Shown in pieces: positions 12,901-27,900 of a stretch of DNA of 64,000 nt (positions are counted from its first letter, which is position 1; each line of letters starts with the position of its first letter). The notes below the pieces were generated by a model. The model saw nothing but the letters and a program-made list of their open reading frames with translations, was not told where the DNA came from and searched no databases. This stretch comes from Gavia stellata (lineage: Eukaryota; Chordata; Aves; Gaviiformes; Gaviidae). Made by a program: the position numbers and the translations under genes. The stretch covers positions 50,684,347 through 50,748,346 of the forward strand of contig NC_082598.1 in the NCBI RefSeq assembly GCF_030936135.1, written 5' to 3'.

Positions 12901-15900
12901 TCTTTCACAAGTTTTGGTGCCTTCCCTCTTTGAAAGAGCTGCCCTCACTTGTTTACCTCCAGGGTCTGAAGGTGGATTCTTCCCTTTGCTAGCTGATGCT
13001 TGTCCAACTGAAGCCTTCTCTGCCTGCCCAGCCCTTTCCAAGAGCTTTCCCCAGCTGGCTGTGCCCATGCCAGTCTGCATATGGCTCCTCAGAGAGGCGC
13101 TTCGAGAGGTTGCGTCCCCTAGACAAAAGGCAGAGATGTGGGAAAGTAAAAAGCTTTCTGTGGCTGTGTCTGAGGAAGGGGTTTGCTTTCTCAGGGTAGG
13201 TGTCTGCTTTCACAGCTGTGAGGGGGAGTAGCTGGCAAAGTGTATGTGAAGTGACACCCTGGGGTGTCACGGTGGCCTCTCACTTCTTGCTCTTACATTC
13301 CTGCCTTGACATGACCACAGGCAGCCTATATAGTGAAGGCAGTGCTAATAACTAAACCAGCCTCTCTCAGATTTAAGCCTGTTAAGTAGTCATGCTAAGT
13401 AAATTAATGAGCACTACTGTACATGTTGTGCAGGGAAGCAGTCATCTCAGTAAGTGTCATTAGTGTCTGTGGATGAAAGGGGGCTGCAGAATTGTCGTCT
13501 CTGTTACTTGGAGCTTCTCAGCCTTGACCTATGGACAGTGTTCCCACCCCTGTGACCAGCAGTGTTCCTGGGAATGTCACCTGCTTTGGTCTGTCCTTTA
13601 CTGTCTTCCCCCCTATTTTTTTGTTCAGTGAGTCTGTTTACTTTTCCTCCTTTGTAAACAAATTATCAGAGCCTTATCAGCTTCAGTGCTGCTGTTGTCA
13701 GTCTCTCTGATCGGGCTGCTCTTGGTACTGCTCTGCTTTCTGCTGCAAGCATAGCAGCAGTTCATGAAAGGAAGACCTCAAGATTTGCGAGTTGGACTTG
13801 TAAAACCCAGCCTCCTCAATGGATATAGTAAACCTCAGTTGTCAAAAGTCAGAGGAGGTTACATGCTGATGTAAACACTTGCTTGCTCCTTGCTTTGAAG
13901 CTTTTGCCCCATACTAAGAAGTTTGAGAATAAGGTGGGCTGCCATACATGGGTGAGAACTGCAGACAGAAAGAGAGTAGCTGTTGTACAGCGGGGATGTG
14001 GTCTCCCCATGGGGTTTGCTCTTGGGCTTTGCACGGCACAAGACTACAGTGTGTCCCACACCCTTGTGCGCAGTAGTCTCACATAGTCTGAACACAAGAT
14101 GCAACAAGCATGAATGCCTTCTCAGAGAGGCGCGGCAAGGAGGAGGAAGGCAGTGACAGGGAGATTGTGGGGCTGGTGTTGGGCAGGGCAGTTCCAGCTG
14201 CCTACGTCTTTTGCGTGTCATATGCCTGGCCACGCCAGAGACTGTCTGGAGTCATGAAGGTGTGTTCCTGAAACCGTCCTTCAGCCCTCGCCTGTCCCTG
14301 TGAGCCTTCCTCTGGTGTTACTGCTGACAAACCACAGCCTGCAGAAGTGGTGTGGGTGAAGATACAGGAGTGGTTTTAGCTGGCTGGGTTAGATTATGTT
14401 TTCAAAAGCACCTGATAGCTTCGGAAAGTCTGTGTTTTGCTTAACTGGTTTATAGAGTCTGATTTCTTCCTCCCAGTCCCAGGCTCCAGATGTTGTCTGT
14501 GGCAGCTGTGAGCATGAGATGACTTAGGGTGGTTGGAGGTGAAAGTGTGCAGAGGGAAATCAGAGGCTCATTCTTGGGGGCTTCAAAGGAGAGAGGAAGA
14601 GGCAAAAAGAACCTGACAAACAGCATGATTTTTCCCCTCCTCAGTTACCAGTTTCCAAGTGGCAGAATCACACTTCCACTGGGGATGATGTTTCCTGGAA
14701 AAGTTGGTGAGTGTACTTGTGCTGCTAATACTGGTAAAAGCATTGAATAGCTAAGACACTGTTAAAGTTGTGCTGATAAAATAAGGAGAAACCTTCATAA
14801 GGGGGGGGAGAAATCTTGGGTGTACTTCTGTCTTAGTGCATTTTGGATTGCAAGCATTTCAGTTTCTGCACTTTGTCTTTTCTCTTTTCCTCTTTCCAGT
14901 TTCATTAAAACAGATGTGTTCTAATGCTCAGCTGACTTCATTAGGACTGAAATCATGAAGCTCATCACAGCCTAGAAATACAGCCAGGATGTCCATATGC
15001 AGAAACGCCTCCAGGATGTGCCGGTGAAGACTGGGGAATCAGCAGTCAGCTGAAGTTTCCTACTTAGTGCATAAAAATCTTGTCAGGGAGTTTGGTGATC
15101 CACTGTTTACTTGCTTTTCCTACAGTGGTTTAATGAAATGCTGGTGACCAATAAGGTTGGGCCATAATGTCTTTCTCATTTTCTTGTAGTACCTGTTGAA
15201 GGCAGTAGTAGGTTTCTCATGGAGTTTTTGGCTATTGGATCAGGCTTCCATAAGTGCTAATGCTGCTAGTGTCACCTTGTTAGATGGTTTAATGTGTTAG
15301 TGTAATTCATCTCCAAAAGGAGATAATTCATCTCCTTTCCTGTAAGAATTAAGGCTTTGCAGTACGCAGAGCAGAAAGACCATATGAGTGAAGTTTAGGT
15401 TGCTATTGGTGTCTGATTAAATATTCAGCTGCCTTGTGCATTAAAATGTTGTATCTCACTCCTGTTTTTTAGATATTGGTTATACAATGCTCAGGCATCC
15501 TCAGTGTGGATGTGGACTATATTAACAAGCATGGCAATGCAAAGAAATTGGCTCATCTGTCCTCAGACTTGCCAGCTGCTAGCATTTAACCCAGAGGAGT
15601 TTCTTGCCAACAATTGTTTCTCCCTTCCCTGTTTCTGCTGCCATCTCTTTCTTATCTGGGCAAGCTAGTAAGACACTTATCTCGGAGAGTTGGTGAGCAC
15701 TTTCCTAACAGAAAGCAACAACCAAGACGCACAGATGCTCTGAGTTGCTTATTGTCAAGCTGGGGAGGCAATGAGGAGTTTTGGCCAGGTGTCCAAGCAG
15801 ACTGAAATCGGTTGAAACTCTTCAAAGCCACAGCTGCTTCTCACCAGTGAAGAAATCCAGATTTTGCCACTGAAGGTGTAACCTCAGGGCTGATAGTTTC

Positions 15901-18900
15901 TCTACGTCATTTTCAGAGAGTAGAAGCCATCTGGTGCTGTTCAGGTACATCTCAGTACACATATGACTGAAGGATTCTGCCATGTCCGCTAGCAAAAGCC
16001 TGTCTTGCAAGCAGCTGGAAGGTATACATAAAAGGGTGTATCAACTTTAATAAACTTGCTAGGAGTAGGAAAGCTAATTAATCATTCATTGCCTGTGCCT
16101 TCTAATCAATGCAGTATAACTGGGTGCTTTGTGCTTTCAGCAGCTGCAGACATTGAAGATCTTGTATAGCTTTCCAACATTGTGGGGACAAAGTGTAAGA
16201 CCTGTTTTATAAATAGTGGAGCTATGGACTGAAGGTGGGCTTTTCAGGGGTTTTCATTCTTGGCCCAGCTTTGCTGCCATTTCCAAACCTTCATGCTAAA
16301 TGTGCTGACTGTCAGAAAGCTGAGTTACAGAAATATATAGCACCTGTCCTCAACTTCTGCTGGAGTGTCCCTGCAAACCACAGACAGGCAAGAAAACCCA
16401 AGAGCAGTCCTGGGAACCAGGCCTGTCACAATTCAGAGAAGGGCTGTCCTGAAAGCATTTTGCCTGGACCTCATTCTTTGGTCCAGTGTATATTTTATGA
16501 AAAGATCTAACAAGGTTAAGACCAAAAGAAGACAAACCTTGGTAAGTCTGTTTATGTTGAGATCTATGAGTTAAAGCAGACAGAAGAGAGAAATGAAGAT
16601 TGGAATTCCACCAATATGAAGAACTGATAAATTACTTTCGAGCATTGGTGCTGTTTTGAGACAGCTGATGGCTTCAGAAAGAAAAGATTGGGTCAGTGTG
16701 TACTTCTTGGAACTTGGGGTTTGGTTTTTTTTTAAAAAGTTTTATGACATGTTGAAATACTGTATTGCATAACTCCTTCAGCCCTTCCCTGTTGCTTTCA
16801 GGGTTTTGTTCTGCTTAGCTTTGTATATAATCATGCCTGTTAGGCTCCATTTGACTGGTTTTATTCATCAGTTACTGAAGACACAATACTAAGAGTAAAG
16901 TTCACCCTTTGCACCCTTCATCTCAGTGCAGTGATGCATCTTTTCTAAGGAATGAATAATGGTGTTGTGATGTTCTGGAAATTAAAACAAGTGTATACCA
17001 ACCACTAAAAGACCTCATGTTTTGATGTGAGGAAGGGGTGGGAGGTCAACAAAAAAGTAATTGATGTTTTTGATAATACTGCCCGTGTTAGCAGGGAGAT
17101 CGTACATTCGGCTTGGCAAGCCTGACAGTGACTGGGGACCCTTGTTGGACTGCCTGGGCAGCCTGTGCCCCCAGGGGAAGGCTGGCTTTTATCTCTGGAA
17201 AGGTATTTGTGAGTGTGTAAAACTTAAACTGTTTGGAGCTTACATTTCTTCATGACTTCACAGGCCAAGCTGCGATAGACAGGGTTTTAGGAATGTACTG
17301 TGGTGAGATGGGCCATAAGTGTACATTTCTAAAAGCGAAGATCTTCAGCTCCAAGACAGACATATTTTTTTGTGCCTGTGGTTATCCAGTGAGTCCACAT
17401 GAGGCTGTACTCTGCTTCTTGGGTGAGCAGTGCAGTCACTGAAGGCTTTCAGTGACACAGGGCAGCCTTTCAAAACAAGTCAATATTTATTAGTCCCCTG
17501 GGATGGCACATAGAGCAAGGTCAGGTTTGTGTTGCCAAACTAAACTTAAGATGGAGTCTGTGGGGACTGAAGCAACGACTCTGGATTTCTAAACCCACTG
17601 GATATCCTCTCTGTGTCCCAGTGTGTGAAACCCTTGCTATGTAGTCCTTGCTGCAGCCTCCCAATACCTCAGGGCACTTTTTCTCCAGCTGCAGTACTGC
17701 TGTGGTCAGAGTCCTGCCTCTTCCAGCTCCTGATGCTGATCTTTGGTCACTGGAGTCTTCTGTCACCTCCAAGGTGCTCCCATGGCTCGGGGCAGTTTGC
17801 GGTAGTCCTTCCACAGCAAATGAGATCTGTATACTTACACTGACAAGTACTGCTTTCCCAGGGAAGAAATGAGCTTTGTCACGCCTGCAGGTGGTAAAAC
17901 ACATTCTCCATTATGGATGCCCCAGCCTCCCATATTGTCCGTGTCTGTCTCTTTATCAGATTCATGTTGTCCCCTGGAGTGTTTGGCAGCGTGCAGGGAC
18001 CAGCTTTGGAAGAAGGGCAAACTGGTGAGGTGGTGACCAGTTTTAAGAGCTCGGGTGCTCTGGATAATGGCCAGGCTCAGTGCACCCTGGCAAGCAAGCC
18101 TGGCTGAACTTAAGTGGCATGTCAGGCACGCTGCAGTGGGTATTTTGTTGTCTTGCGGGTTGGCTGAGACGAAGAGACCGTAGCCACATGTGCTGTTGAG
18201 ATTGACTTTGACCAGCCTGTACAGCTGCTGGTTGTTTAAAGCTCAGGAATAAAAATAGGCTCCCTCAATTATATATGCAAATGAACATAAACCAGGCCAC
18301 CAAGCAGTGCTACAGTTGGATGCTTATGGGCCCAGGCGTGGAAACTGCATGTGTCAATTGAGTTACCGTCTTCAAAACCTGTCCGTGTCTCTGCGTAGGG
18401 TTGGCAGTGGGACCGGGTGAGACTAGTCCTGCTGGAAGGACCTACAGGGCAAAGGGCATTATTAGATGGCAGGGCTAAAGGACGGCTGGATGGCAGGCAG
18501 GCCCAGTCCACAAGCCCTCCTAGATGTTTGTCTGCTTATTGCTTGTAAACTGCATCTCCACTGCCATTAATTATTTTGAGTGAAAAGAAGCACATGTTCA
18601 GGTGTGCGTTTCCTCTGTTAGAATACATATTTAACTAATTGTCACCTTTCTCTTCCATAACATCCATTAGGGATTCTTCTCATTTTCTGAATCCCAGAAT
18701 AAGAAGGTAGGCCCTCCTAGGAGTGCCTTCCTTTTAAATTCATTTAAGACATCTAGGTTGATCAGTATGCAGGTTTTGCTACTAAGTACTTTAATGATTT
18801 CTGGATGCCTTTGATGTGGGGTATCATTTTCATAGAATGACATGTAACTACCCTTCCCTCACATGTCGCAGGCAAGTGGGACTTTAATAAAACTGATTGC

Positions 18901-21900
18901 TGCCTTGTAGCTTACAGGGTGCAGTCTTTCTTCATCCACCTGGAACATCTGTATTTATTCAGGGAAGAAAAAAGACACCCAACTTTGCCTCTGTCTGGCT
19001 TGTGGGGAGTTTTTCCATCAGATGTGTGGCATTTCCAATGTTTTATTGCAAAACAAGACTTTTTCATGTTCATTTGTAAAAACTCCTCGTAATAAAAAAG
19101 ATTTGGTTGTTGATATTGTGAGAGTAGTTGTCAAACCTACTTCAGTTGTCTAACATGATGTAATGATGAAAAGTCAGTTGTGGGTGATCTTTCAGAGGAC
19201 TGAGTGATAGTTTTTTTTTCTTTTATTCCTCCCTAAGGCCTTCTTGCTTTGCTTCCTTTTTATGGGACTTTGTTATGAGTGTCTGACAGTAGTAGTAATA
19301 CGTTGATAGGTTCAAACCTGTTCCAAGCTAAGCACAGGGGATGTCATAACACATACGCTTTCATGCATCAAGCAATAAAGGAAGGGGCGGATGGGCTGAT
19401 TAGCTTTGTGAATGACTCGTCTTCATTGGACATGAGAGCTGTGGAAGGTCAAATGTGTTTTACAGGGTCTGCCAAATTCTGGGTCCTGGGTCCCCATGTC
19501 AAAACTGAGTGAGAAAACCTCAAATCTGGGAAGTCTGGTTGTTCCTAAATAGGTTTCCCTGTATCTGCGAGGCTGTCTGTGTGTAGACTGTCGTCGTGCT
19601 TGGGGGCATGTGCCTGCCTTTCTCCTATGATTTTCAGACCAGGCTTTCAGAAGAGCTCAGCAGCTACATGTTCTCAGTAAAACCATGTCCTTTGCTCTTG
19701 TAGGAAGTGTTTTAAAACTAAATTGGGGATCAGTGCACCCATCTGACTGGCTTTGCATACAGATTTGCCTAGACCTGATGCCTGCCTGTCGCTGTGAGAT
19801 GAATCCTGTGACCAGAGAGGTTTTCTGTTTTCCTCAGAGCAAATCGGAGCCCTGGCCGGGCAGCACATCGTGCACGTGGCCTGCGGAGAGTCTCACAGCG
19901 TGGCGCTCAGTGACCAGGGCCAGCTCTTCTCCTGGGGTGCCGGCAGCGATGGACAGTTGGGCCTCACCACTATAGAAGACACAGTGACGGTACCAAGGTA
20001 AATTTTTAACAAGTTCAGGTTTCCTTAAGGCAGCACTTTCTATCAGAGGGGCAGTAATTGGGCACTTCTCACATAGGGATGTAAGGTGATACCTCCTCCT
20101 TTTCTGTACTGTACTAGTGCCCCCTGAGCCACCCTGGGATTCAGATAAGTCCTCAGGAGGTTTGGGGAGGACAGGCCGCCTGCCTGTGGGTGCTTGGGGC
20201 ATGGAAAAGAAAATCAGAGTGTGCTTGGCTTCCTCAATGAAAAATGCCACTGTGTTTTGTACAGAGCAAGAAGGTGCATGAGGGAGGACCCAAAAATAGA
20301 AATGCAGTGTGTGATACCCATCTCTATTTCAGTCCCTAGGGAGTCCTCTGAGATAGCAGATACATTTCAAGAATGGGGGAAAAAATATATGGCTGCATGA
20401 ACTGGCACCTCAGCTGTGAAACTCTTTTGCAGTGTTGCCCGTTAGCAGCAAAGCTACTACGCCAGCCTACTGCGATTCCGAATAGTGAATGTTGCTCAGA
20501 AACTTTAGGATAGTGCTCAATTTTCTTCACTTATTTAATGTATCTTACCTGTTTCAGAGCACTAATAGGGTTAAGTGCAAGGACATGTAGATGGCGGCAG
20601 TGGCCAGTGGCAGACACCAAGACTCCTCTATCCAAAGCAGTTCACAGATGATAGGTCTCAGCTTATCACCATAATAAAGATAACTGGTCTTTTTGTACTT
20701 AATGGTGTTGTATCATGCTGCATTAATAACAGATGTAGTCTGTCTCTTACTTGGTCTGCCACTGCAGATCCGGGGCGGAGCAGAAGTTTGGGACATCTGT
20801 CTAGGGTGGCTGTCATTGTTGAAACAGTATTTAAAGGATAAGAGTTTCAGTCACAAAACATTAATGTTTGAGCAGAAGGGGTCTGTGGGAAGACAGTTCT
20901 AAACTTGCAGGTGGCTCTGATGTAGAAGAGAGAGAGGCTCACATGTCAATGTGATAGTGCCATTTTAAAAATAACATTTTTGTGAAATAACTTGAACCTT
21001 GGACATGCTATTCTCTGTACAAAGCACTGAAGATGTTTTGGTGCTGTAGCTCGTAGGAACTGCTAGGCCCCTGACAGCATGAGAAATCTCAATGCTTGGA
21101 AAAGAATAGCGAGAGAGATACCAAGAATGAGCTATTTTCACCGTTTCCAGATGGCTCGATTCAGCATTATGGCAGTAAACGTAGTTGGAGTTAGTAGTCA
21201 AGTGTCTAAAGGTCTCTGCAGATTTGCATCTGTTATGTATGGATCTGCATCACCTTCAAGACTCCATTCCTCAGTCTTAAAACCATAGGTTATGTGTATG
21301 TGTAGAATGAATATCTGAAAGTAAATCATAATTTCAACTGAAGGTGGTACTATATTTGTGGATACTTACTCTAAAATAGCGTTGTCATCTTTAGGTTGAT
21401 AAAGAAATTGAACCAACAGATGATACTGCAGGTTTCCTGTGGAAACTGGCATTGCCTGGCTTTGGCAGCAGGTACTGTAACATTCATTATTTATTACCAA
21501 GATTTGTGCTGTTGTTTTAAACAGTGTCCAAGATTGTATATTTCTGTGTAATAAACCAAGGACATCCCCCTCCCAACTGCTTTCAGGCCAAATGGGAGGC
21601 TATAAAATGGATCAGGTACCATGAATATTGAAGAAGATCTTTGCCAATACTGTCAAGAAAGAAAACGTTACACATGGGCCACGCACTGTCTCACTGGTGA
21701 ATGATGGCAGGAACACTTAAAAGCTTTCCATCTTGATGTAGAAAAATGTGTGTAGTTAATTTCTTTGTGTTGAAAATACCCTTGGCTATTACTTTTCTGT
21801 ATGCAACGTGTGGACCATTCTTTGTTATACAGCTTAAGTTACCGTGGTCTTATACTGTATTTTGTACTTAGTTGCACGTCTGTTTGTTTACCCGGCGGCT

Positions 21901-24900
21901 TCAGACTGTGCTTTTATTTTGGCAAAGAATGTCTTGCTTGATTTTCCTTCATGAGGCTTGGGTGGGAGCGAAGCCCCCAGCACCAGTTTTTGTTCATTTT
22001 GACAAACTTGCTTTTCTCTTGACCAGCTTTTACTCGTCATTCTCTTTCTTTCCTTGTTTCAGATGGCCAGTTCTTCACATGGGGGCAGAACAGCTATGGT
22101 CAGCTGGGCTTGGGTAAAGAATGTCCCTCCCAAGCCAGTCCGCAACGTGTCAAGTCTCTTGATGGGATCCCTTTGGCTCAGGTTGCTGCAGGCGGAGCTC
22201 ACAGTTTTGCCCTCTCTCTCTCAGGAGCTGTGTTTGGCTGGGGGAAGAACAGCTCAGGACAGCTGGGACTAAGTGATGAACGAGGTATTAAAATTATGCT
22301 CCTAGGTGAAAGAAGGATGGACTTTTTTAGCCTAGTGTCTCTGTTTGCATTGACAGTATATTTTTACTGAGCAGATATGTAACCCTCAGCAACTCCTCTT
22401 GGGAGGAGAGGGCAGAGGAACAGTCTCTGATAGACTCTACAGGCTTTTCATGCTTAGTAGGAACAGAAACACTTTCCTTCCCCTTGTGGATGGTAGTAGA
22501 AGTGAGGAAGGTCAAAAAGAAAGATCTTTCAAATGTGATGTCAACATGCAGGCATCGAAGGAAATGCTCATATTCTTTCTTCCTCTTTTCAAAAATGCTT
22601 TGTCCGTATTTTGTTTGAAGTTGATGTGGAACAAAGGCTCTCCCTGCAGAACAGCAGGCTGAACCCATGCCCTTGTTTGCTAATGTGTTTTTAACTGGTG
22701 GGCAACTGTATGCTACAAAATGATGGCAAGACGGAGTATCTCAGTATTGTAAAATGTTGTCTAGTTTAATGGTTGCAGAATTTTCCAGACACAGGGCCAA
22801 TGGTAGTTTTTTTTCAGGTGGCCATGTTTAGTGAAGCCTAGCCATCAACAGACTTGAAGATAGGTTTATAAATGAGGCTGAAGAGTGGATATGACATTAC
22901 CACTAGTCTGAAAAGCCCAGATCTCCCCTGCTTGTTATTGACACGTTCTGAACTTTTTTGCAAAAGCAAGTGAGTGGAAGATTTTCTTTGGAGCGTTAAA
23001 TCACCTCTTCATAGTTTTCTGTATAGTTGCTGAATAGCTTTAAATATCTAGACAAGTTACTGGCTGTGGATATAATACCTACCATGCATGGATAATTTAT
23101 TTTGCATGGGTGAGTACATGAGGTGTATATATTTGTAAATGTTAGGTTGCATAATGTAGTAGCATATAAATACTGTATGTTGCAAGAGGAAAGCGTTACC
23201 TCACATTTTGTATACCTATAATGGAATGATGCATTTTGGTAACCCACCCTACCAACTGAAATGTATTTAAAGCGATTACTCAAAACTAGCCTATAGTTTA
23301 GCAAAGGATGCTCAAGTGTATGCATCGTTTCATCTTGGTTTACACTTTTAGGAATATGAAACACAACTGTACGACTTATTGCCTATCTTGTGTTCTCTCA
23401 AAAATGCTCCAGGACTATTCTCTTGTGCTATATGTAAGCTAGAGCTGATCTTGTGTAAGAGCAGCCATGTTGTTTCCCTGTAGACTGTCAGATAAATGCT
23501 TTTAATTTCAACAAAGCTGCAGTTTATATATAAGAGGCTTGCTTTGACATGGGGCTCATCTTAGATGAACATATAAGGGGCATCTACTTGTGAGGCTGTG
23601 TTGTTCAGGGATCATACTCTGCTTACCCTCAATACATGACACTGTAAATACTTGATATTTATGGTAAGTGAATCATGGTAAGACAGTGTGAATTATACTT
23701 AGTGAACATGAACAGCAAAGTCCACAAACATGAGTAGTCTGCAGCACTGTTATTTAAACAATTATGCTGTAGAGATAAGAAGTGTCATTCCTGTCAAAAT
23801 AAAGATCAGAGTGCTAAAATACAGAACAAAGCAAATGAAAAAATCTGCTCTCATTTCTAAATTCATGAAAATGTGACCATTTTCCTTTCACTACCCAGAA
23901 AAAAGCACCTGTCAAATCCTTGGGTGAGAGTCTTAAAAAATGGACAACTTCTATAGGTAGGAACCTGATTTTTTGTTGGTATGAAGTAAGCAGCTGCTCT
24001 CCTTAATATCTAACTGTTTTGGGGTGCCTACTGCTCCTTGAAATGCTTAGCTTTTATTTTATTTTTACATCAGTAGAACGTGTAACCTTGCTTAGTGTAT
24101 TCATCCTCGGGAGACCCACTTTGATGATTAGAATGTCAGAGTGAAGGAGAAAAGCATCCTTTAACGGTTGGCAGAGATTAGCCTTTGCAAGTAGGAGGAT
24201 CTTCTTAAAGGATGACAGCAGAAGGAAGGCTAGGCATTTAAATACACCTTGGGATTCAGCTTGTCATGTGTGTTGCACTGGTGTCTCCACATGTCAGGAT
24301 TGTTCTGTATGGAAAAGGTCTAAGCAAGGTTTTGGAAACGTTTGCAGTTGTCAGCGAGGAGTCTGGAATGTAACGTGTGGCTAGGCTGCACTCATCATAC
24401 CTCCCAAACTGCAAGTGCATGTTGAGTTTATACAAGATTCTCAATATTTGCATTCTTGCTCTGGACAATCTTCTTTGAGCCAGGGCAAATCTTTTAAGAA
24501 CTGGAGGAGGAAAGCAGCAGTGAAGTACTCAAGGACATGGGTTTTTTTCCCCACAGTTGTTAAAGCTTCCATTGTGCATGTAGACCACATCTGAAAATCA
24601 AACTGCCAGTGGTTTTCTCAGACATTCAGGCTTGTGTTTATGAAACAGCTCCTTTATTTTCTTTGTCTTCAATGCAGACCGAGAATCCCCTTGTCATGTG
24701 AAGTTGTTGCGGTCTCAGAAGGTTGTTTACATCAGCTGTGGCGAGGAACACACAGCAGTTCTGACAAAGGTAAAGATGCTAACCTGGGAACCCTGCCTGC
24801 TATCTCACCTGCCTGATGGTTTCACATTAGTTTCCTGGGTAATGGCAGCAAAGAGCAGGTTGACTTATTATATTCCATCCGACTGCAGTAAAAGAAACTA

Positions 24901-27900
24901 CATGGAAAGTATAGTCTTATTATAATTTATTTTGAGTTTCATTGCCAGCATGATCCATTGCTGGTTTTGAAGATGAAGATGTTAGTAATCCATGACAATG
25001 AATAGTAAAACTCAGGTGAATGACTCAAAGAAATTAGCTTTGAGCAAAAAAATTAACAAATATACATCCAAAGGGGTGAAACCAGCATTTTGTTGGAAGA
25101 TAAAAAGAGTGATATTGTGCTTCAGAATAAAATACAAGTCAAAACAAATGGGTGTTTAAATGAAACGTTAGTGGTTCCTCGCAGTATTTACAAGAGGTTT
25201 TCAGTTCCAAACCTGCTGTTTCCAAGTGGTGTAAATCTTAGTGGACAGAGGACAGGGCTAGGATTTGGGAGGTCACTGCTCAGTTCTTGCCTTGCCTCTG
25301 CCACTTCCTAGGTGTTGCTTCCTTTTTTGGTGCCTCAGTGTTCTCCACTGTAAAATGAATTAAAACAGCTGACATTGGGATTCCTGTGGGAAAAACACCG
25401 TAGAAGGTCAGTTATGTAGAAGCTCTTGTTCAAGGAAAAAGGTCACAGTCCTTTTGATCAGCAGCTGATAGAGATGGGCGTGAAGTACTGTGGAAATGGG
25501 CGCTACTCAGCCATGTTTAAACCTGATGGGATTTCATACTCATCTGGTGATGGTGGGGGGAAGCTGGACTGGTGCAGACATACCTAAAGATAATTCTGTC
25601 AATCTCTGATGGGTGGCAAGGTAGCTATTTGGAAGTTGCATTAGCAGAACCCAAGTTTCTTTTCTGAATCCTTTGGAAATCCCCAGCAATCTCTGCCTAC
25701 GCTTGGGCTCATACTGAAACTGGAGTCAGAGGGATACTGCTGGGTTATGGGTCCCTAAATGGAGACTATGCTGTTTGATTTGCTAACAGAGTGGAGGGGT
25801 GTTCACGTTCGGTGCAGGTTCCTGTGGGCAACTGGGACATGACTCCATGAATGATGAAGTGAACCCCCGAAGAGTTCTTGAGCTAATGGGCAGTGAAGTA
25901 TCGCAGATTGCTTGTGGCAGGTGAGCCCTACGTACAGTCAGAAATTTTCTTTGGTAGAGATTAATGCTGACAACTGAGTCTTGTAAATAGGAGGAATAGT
26001 CTCACTTCTGCATCCTACGTGTCAAAACTAAGTTAATTTAAATTTTACTTTCCGTGAGAATTTTAAGGCCCTCTGAAGGAGGTTGTTTTTTAATTGGGGT
26101 TGTTCCCTGTGCTGTAACCTGGTAAAAGATACCTTTCTATCTTAATAATTCAGAAAGACTTTGGAGCAGCAGCCCCTTTGGTCACAAGTTTCCGGCCTCT
26201 TTAATGAAAAGAGAGTTAGTAACACTGGTGCTGTGTTGTTGCCTTTTGATACGTACAGGCTTAGCAAATGACTAAGCTAATTCTGTCTGTCAGCCTGATA
26301 CCAGCTGTATGCTGGCACACGCTGCTCTTTGTCATTTCCATCTAAAGAGCTCCATCTCATAAACTGGTGCCATCAGGTGGCAAAAACTGAGCATTGGTGC
26401 TAGTGTAAAGATGCTGCTTTGCACCAGCTCCTGGCCTAGGGGAACCGAGAATAAGTTTTAGGCTGCATTTGTGATTTTTTTTTTTTTTTTCTTTTAATTG
26501 TTAAACAAGGCCCAAACTTTGTACCTGTCTCTGTTACAGACATCACACTTTAGCCTTTGTGCCTTCTTCAGGAATGATCTATGCATTTGGCTGTGGAACA
26601 AGAGGCCAGCTGGGAACGGGGCACACTTGCAATGTGAAGTGTCCCTCTCCCGTCAAGGGTCACTGGGCAGCTCACAATGGGCAGCTCTCGGGGAAACCTG
26701 GTACGTACTATGCGTGATTTGGAGTCGCAAATGGACATAAACAATTTCATTTCACCCATGGCTGTCTAAAGACATCTTTACATTTTTCTGTGAATGTTCT
26801 GGAAATAGCAAAAAAACCCCATGCTCCTGTCCCAAACGCACTATGGAAATTACTGGGTGACCTCTTGCTCTCCCTGTTAATGAGTGCCCTCTCCCTTTCT
26901 CTTTTCATGGCAGAGCTCAACGTTTGGTGTTTTTGAGCCTTCATGAAATTGTACTAGTGATTTCTGAGGGCTTTGGTTTCTACCCCCATTGCAGTTTAAA
27001 AATTGCAACTTCTCCCTGCTGCGAGGCCCTGTTTATCTCTCAAGAAAGTGCTACAGTGCTTGAGTTCCAACTGATTTCAGCCTGGCCTTCAAGGGACCCG
27101 GGTGCTCCTCGTAATGTAAAGCCTGAGACACTGGCAGTGCAAATGTGGGGGAAAAAGCACAGCAGGAACTTGCATTCATCAACCTTTAACGCAACCGCAT
27201 CTCTTTCTTCAACAGACGCCTGTAAATATCACATTGTTAAACATATCTTCTCTGGAGGAGACCAAACATTTGTGCTTTGCTCCAAATATGAGGTAAAACA
27301 AATGAAGTATCTTCTCAAGCCTGCTCCCCTGTCCCAGCCTTCACAATGCATCTTTTGTTTTTTGGTAATATCTCCCAAAAACGAAGTGTTGCTTTGGAGT
27401 CCATTCTGCCTTACAAACCTTACCAACGATGACAGTTGTTACAGGGTTTTACAACTTTTTAGGAGTGGCTGAAAATTGCCTTCCTTTAGAGGCATGTCAA
27501 AGAGCAGTTGGGAAGACACTGACTTCAGCTGATCAGCAGGGAGGGGAGTCCAGTCTCCTTTGCAGATTGGAAACAAGGGGCTGGTTTCCTTCTGAGACAC
27601 CGGTGTCCACATGTGGGGCTGTGGACCACATATACCGGGGTTTTGTCAAGATATACTGGATGGAGGGCTGAATGCTGAACTGTTTTTTCCACTTCTGTCT
27701 TCTTATTTCTTTCAAGAAGTGTTTGACTGTCCACTTTTGAGGCGTGGAAATAGGTCTAGAATACATGTACTAAGCCTGCAGTTATATATGGCAGTATTTA
27801 AGATGGCTTTGGTACATTTAAGGAAATGATATCTTCTTTATTTTTTTTCTTTTCCTCTTTTAAAAAAATGTATTTGATGATAATCTTGGTTTTTTCCATA

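Noticed and set aside
26924-27472. 182-codon open frame covering HERC3 exon 8 and part of intron 7
   Set aside because: Only the 77-base exon 8 part matches HERC3; the rest is intron that happens to lack stops.
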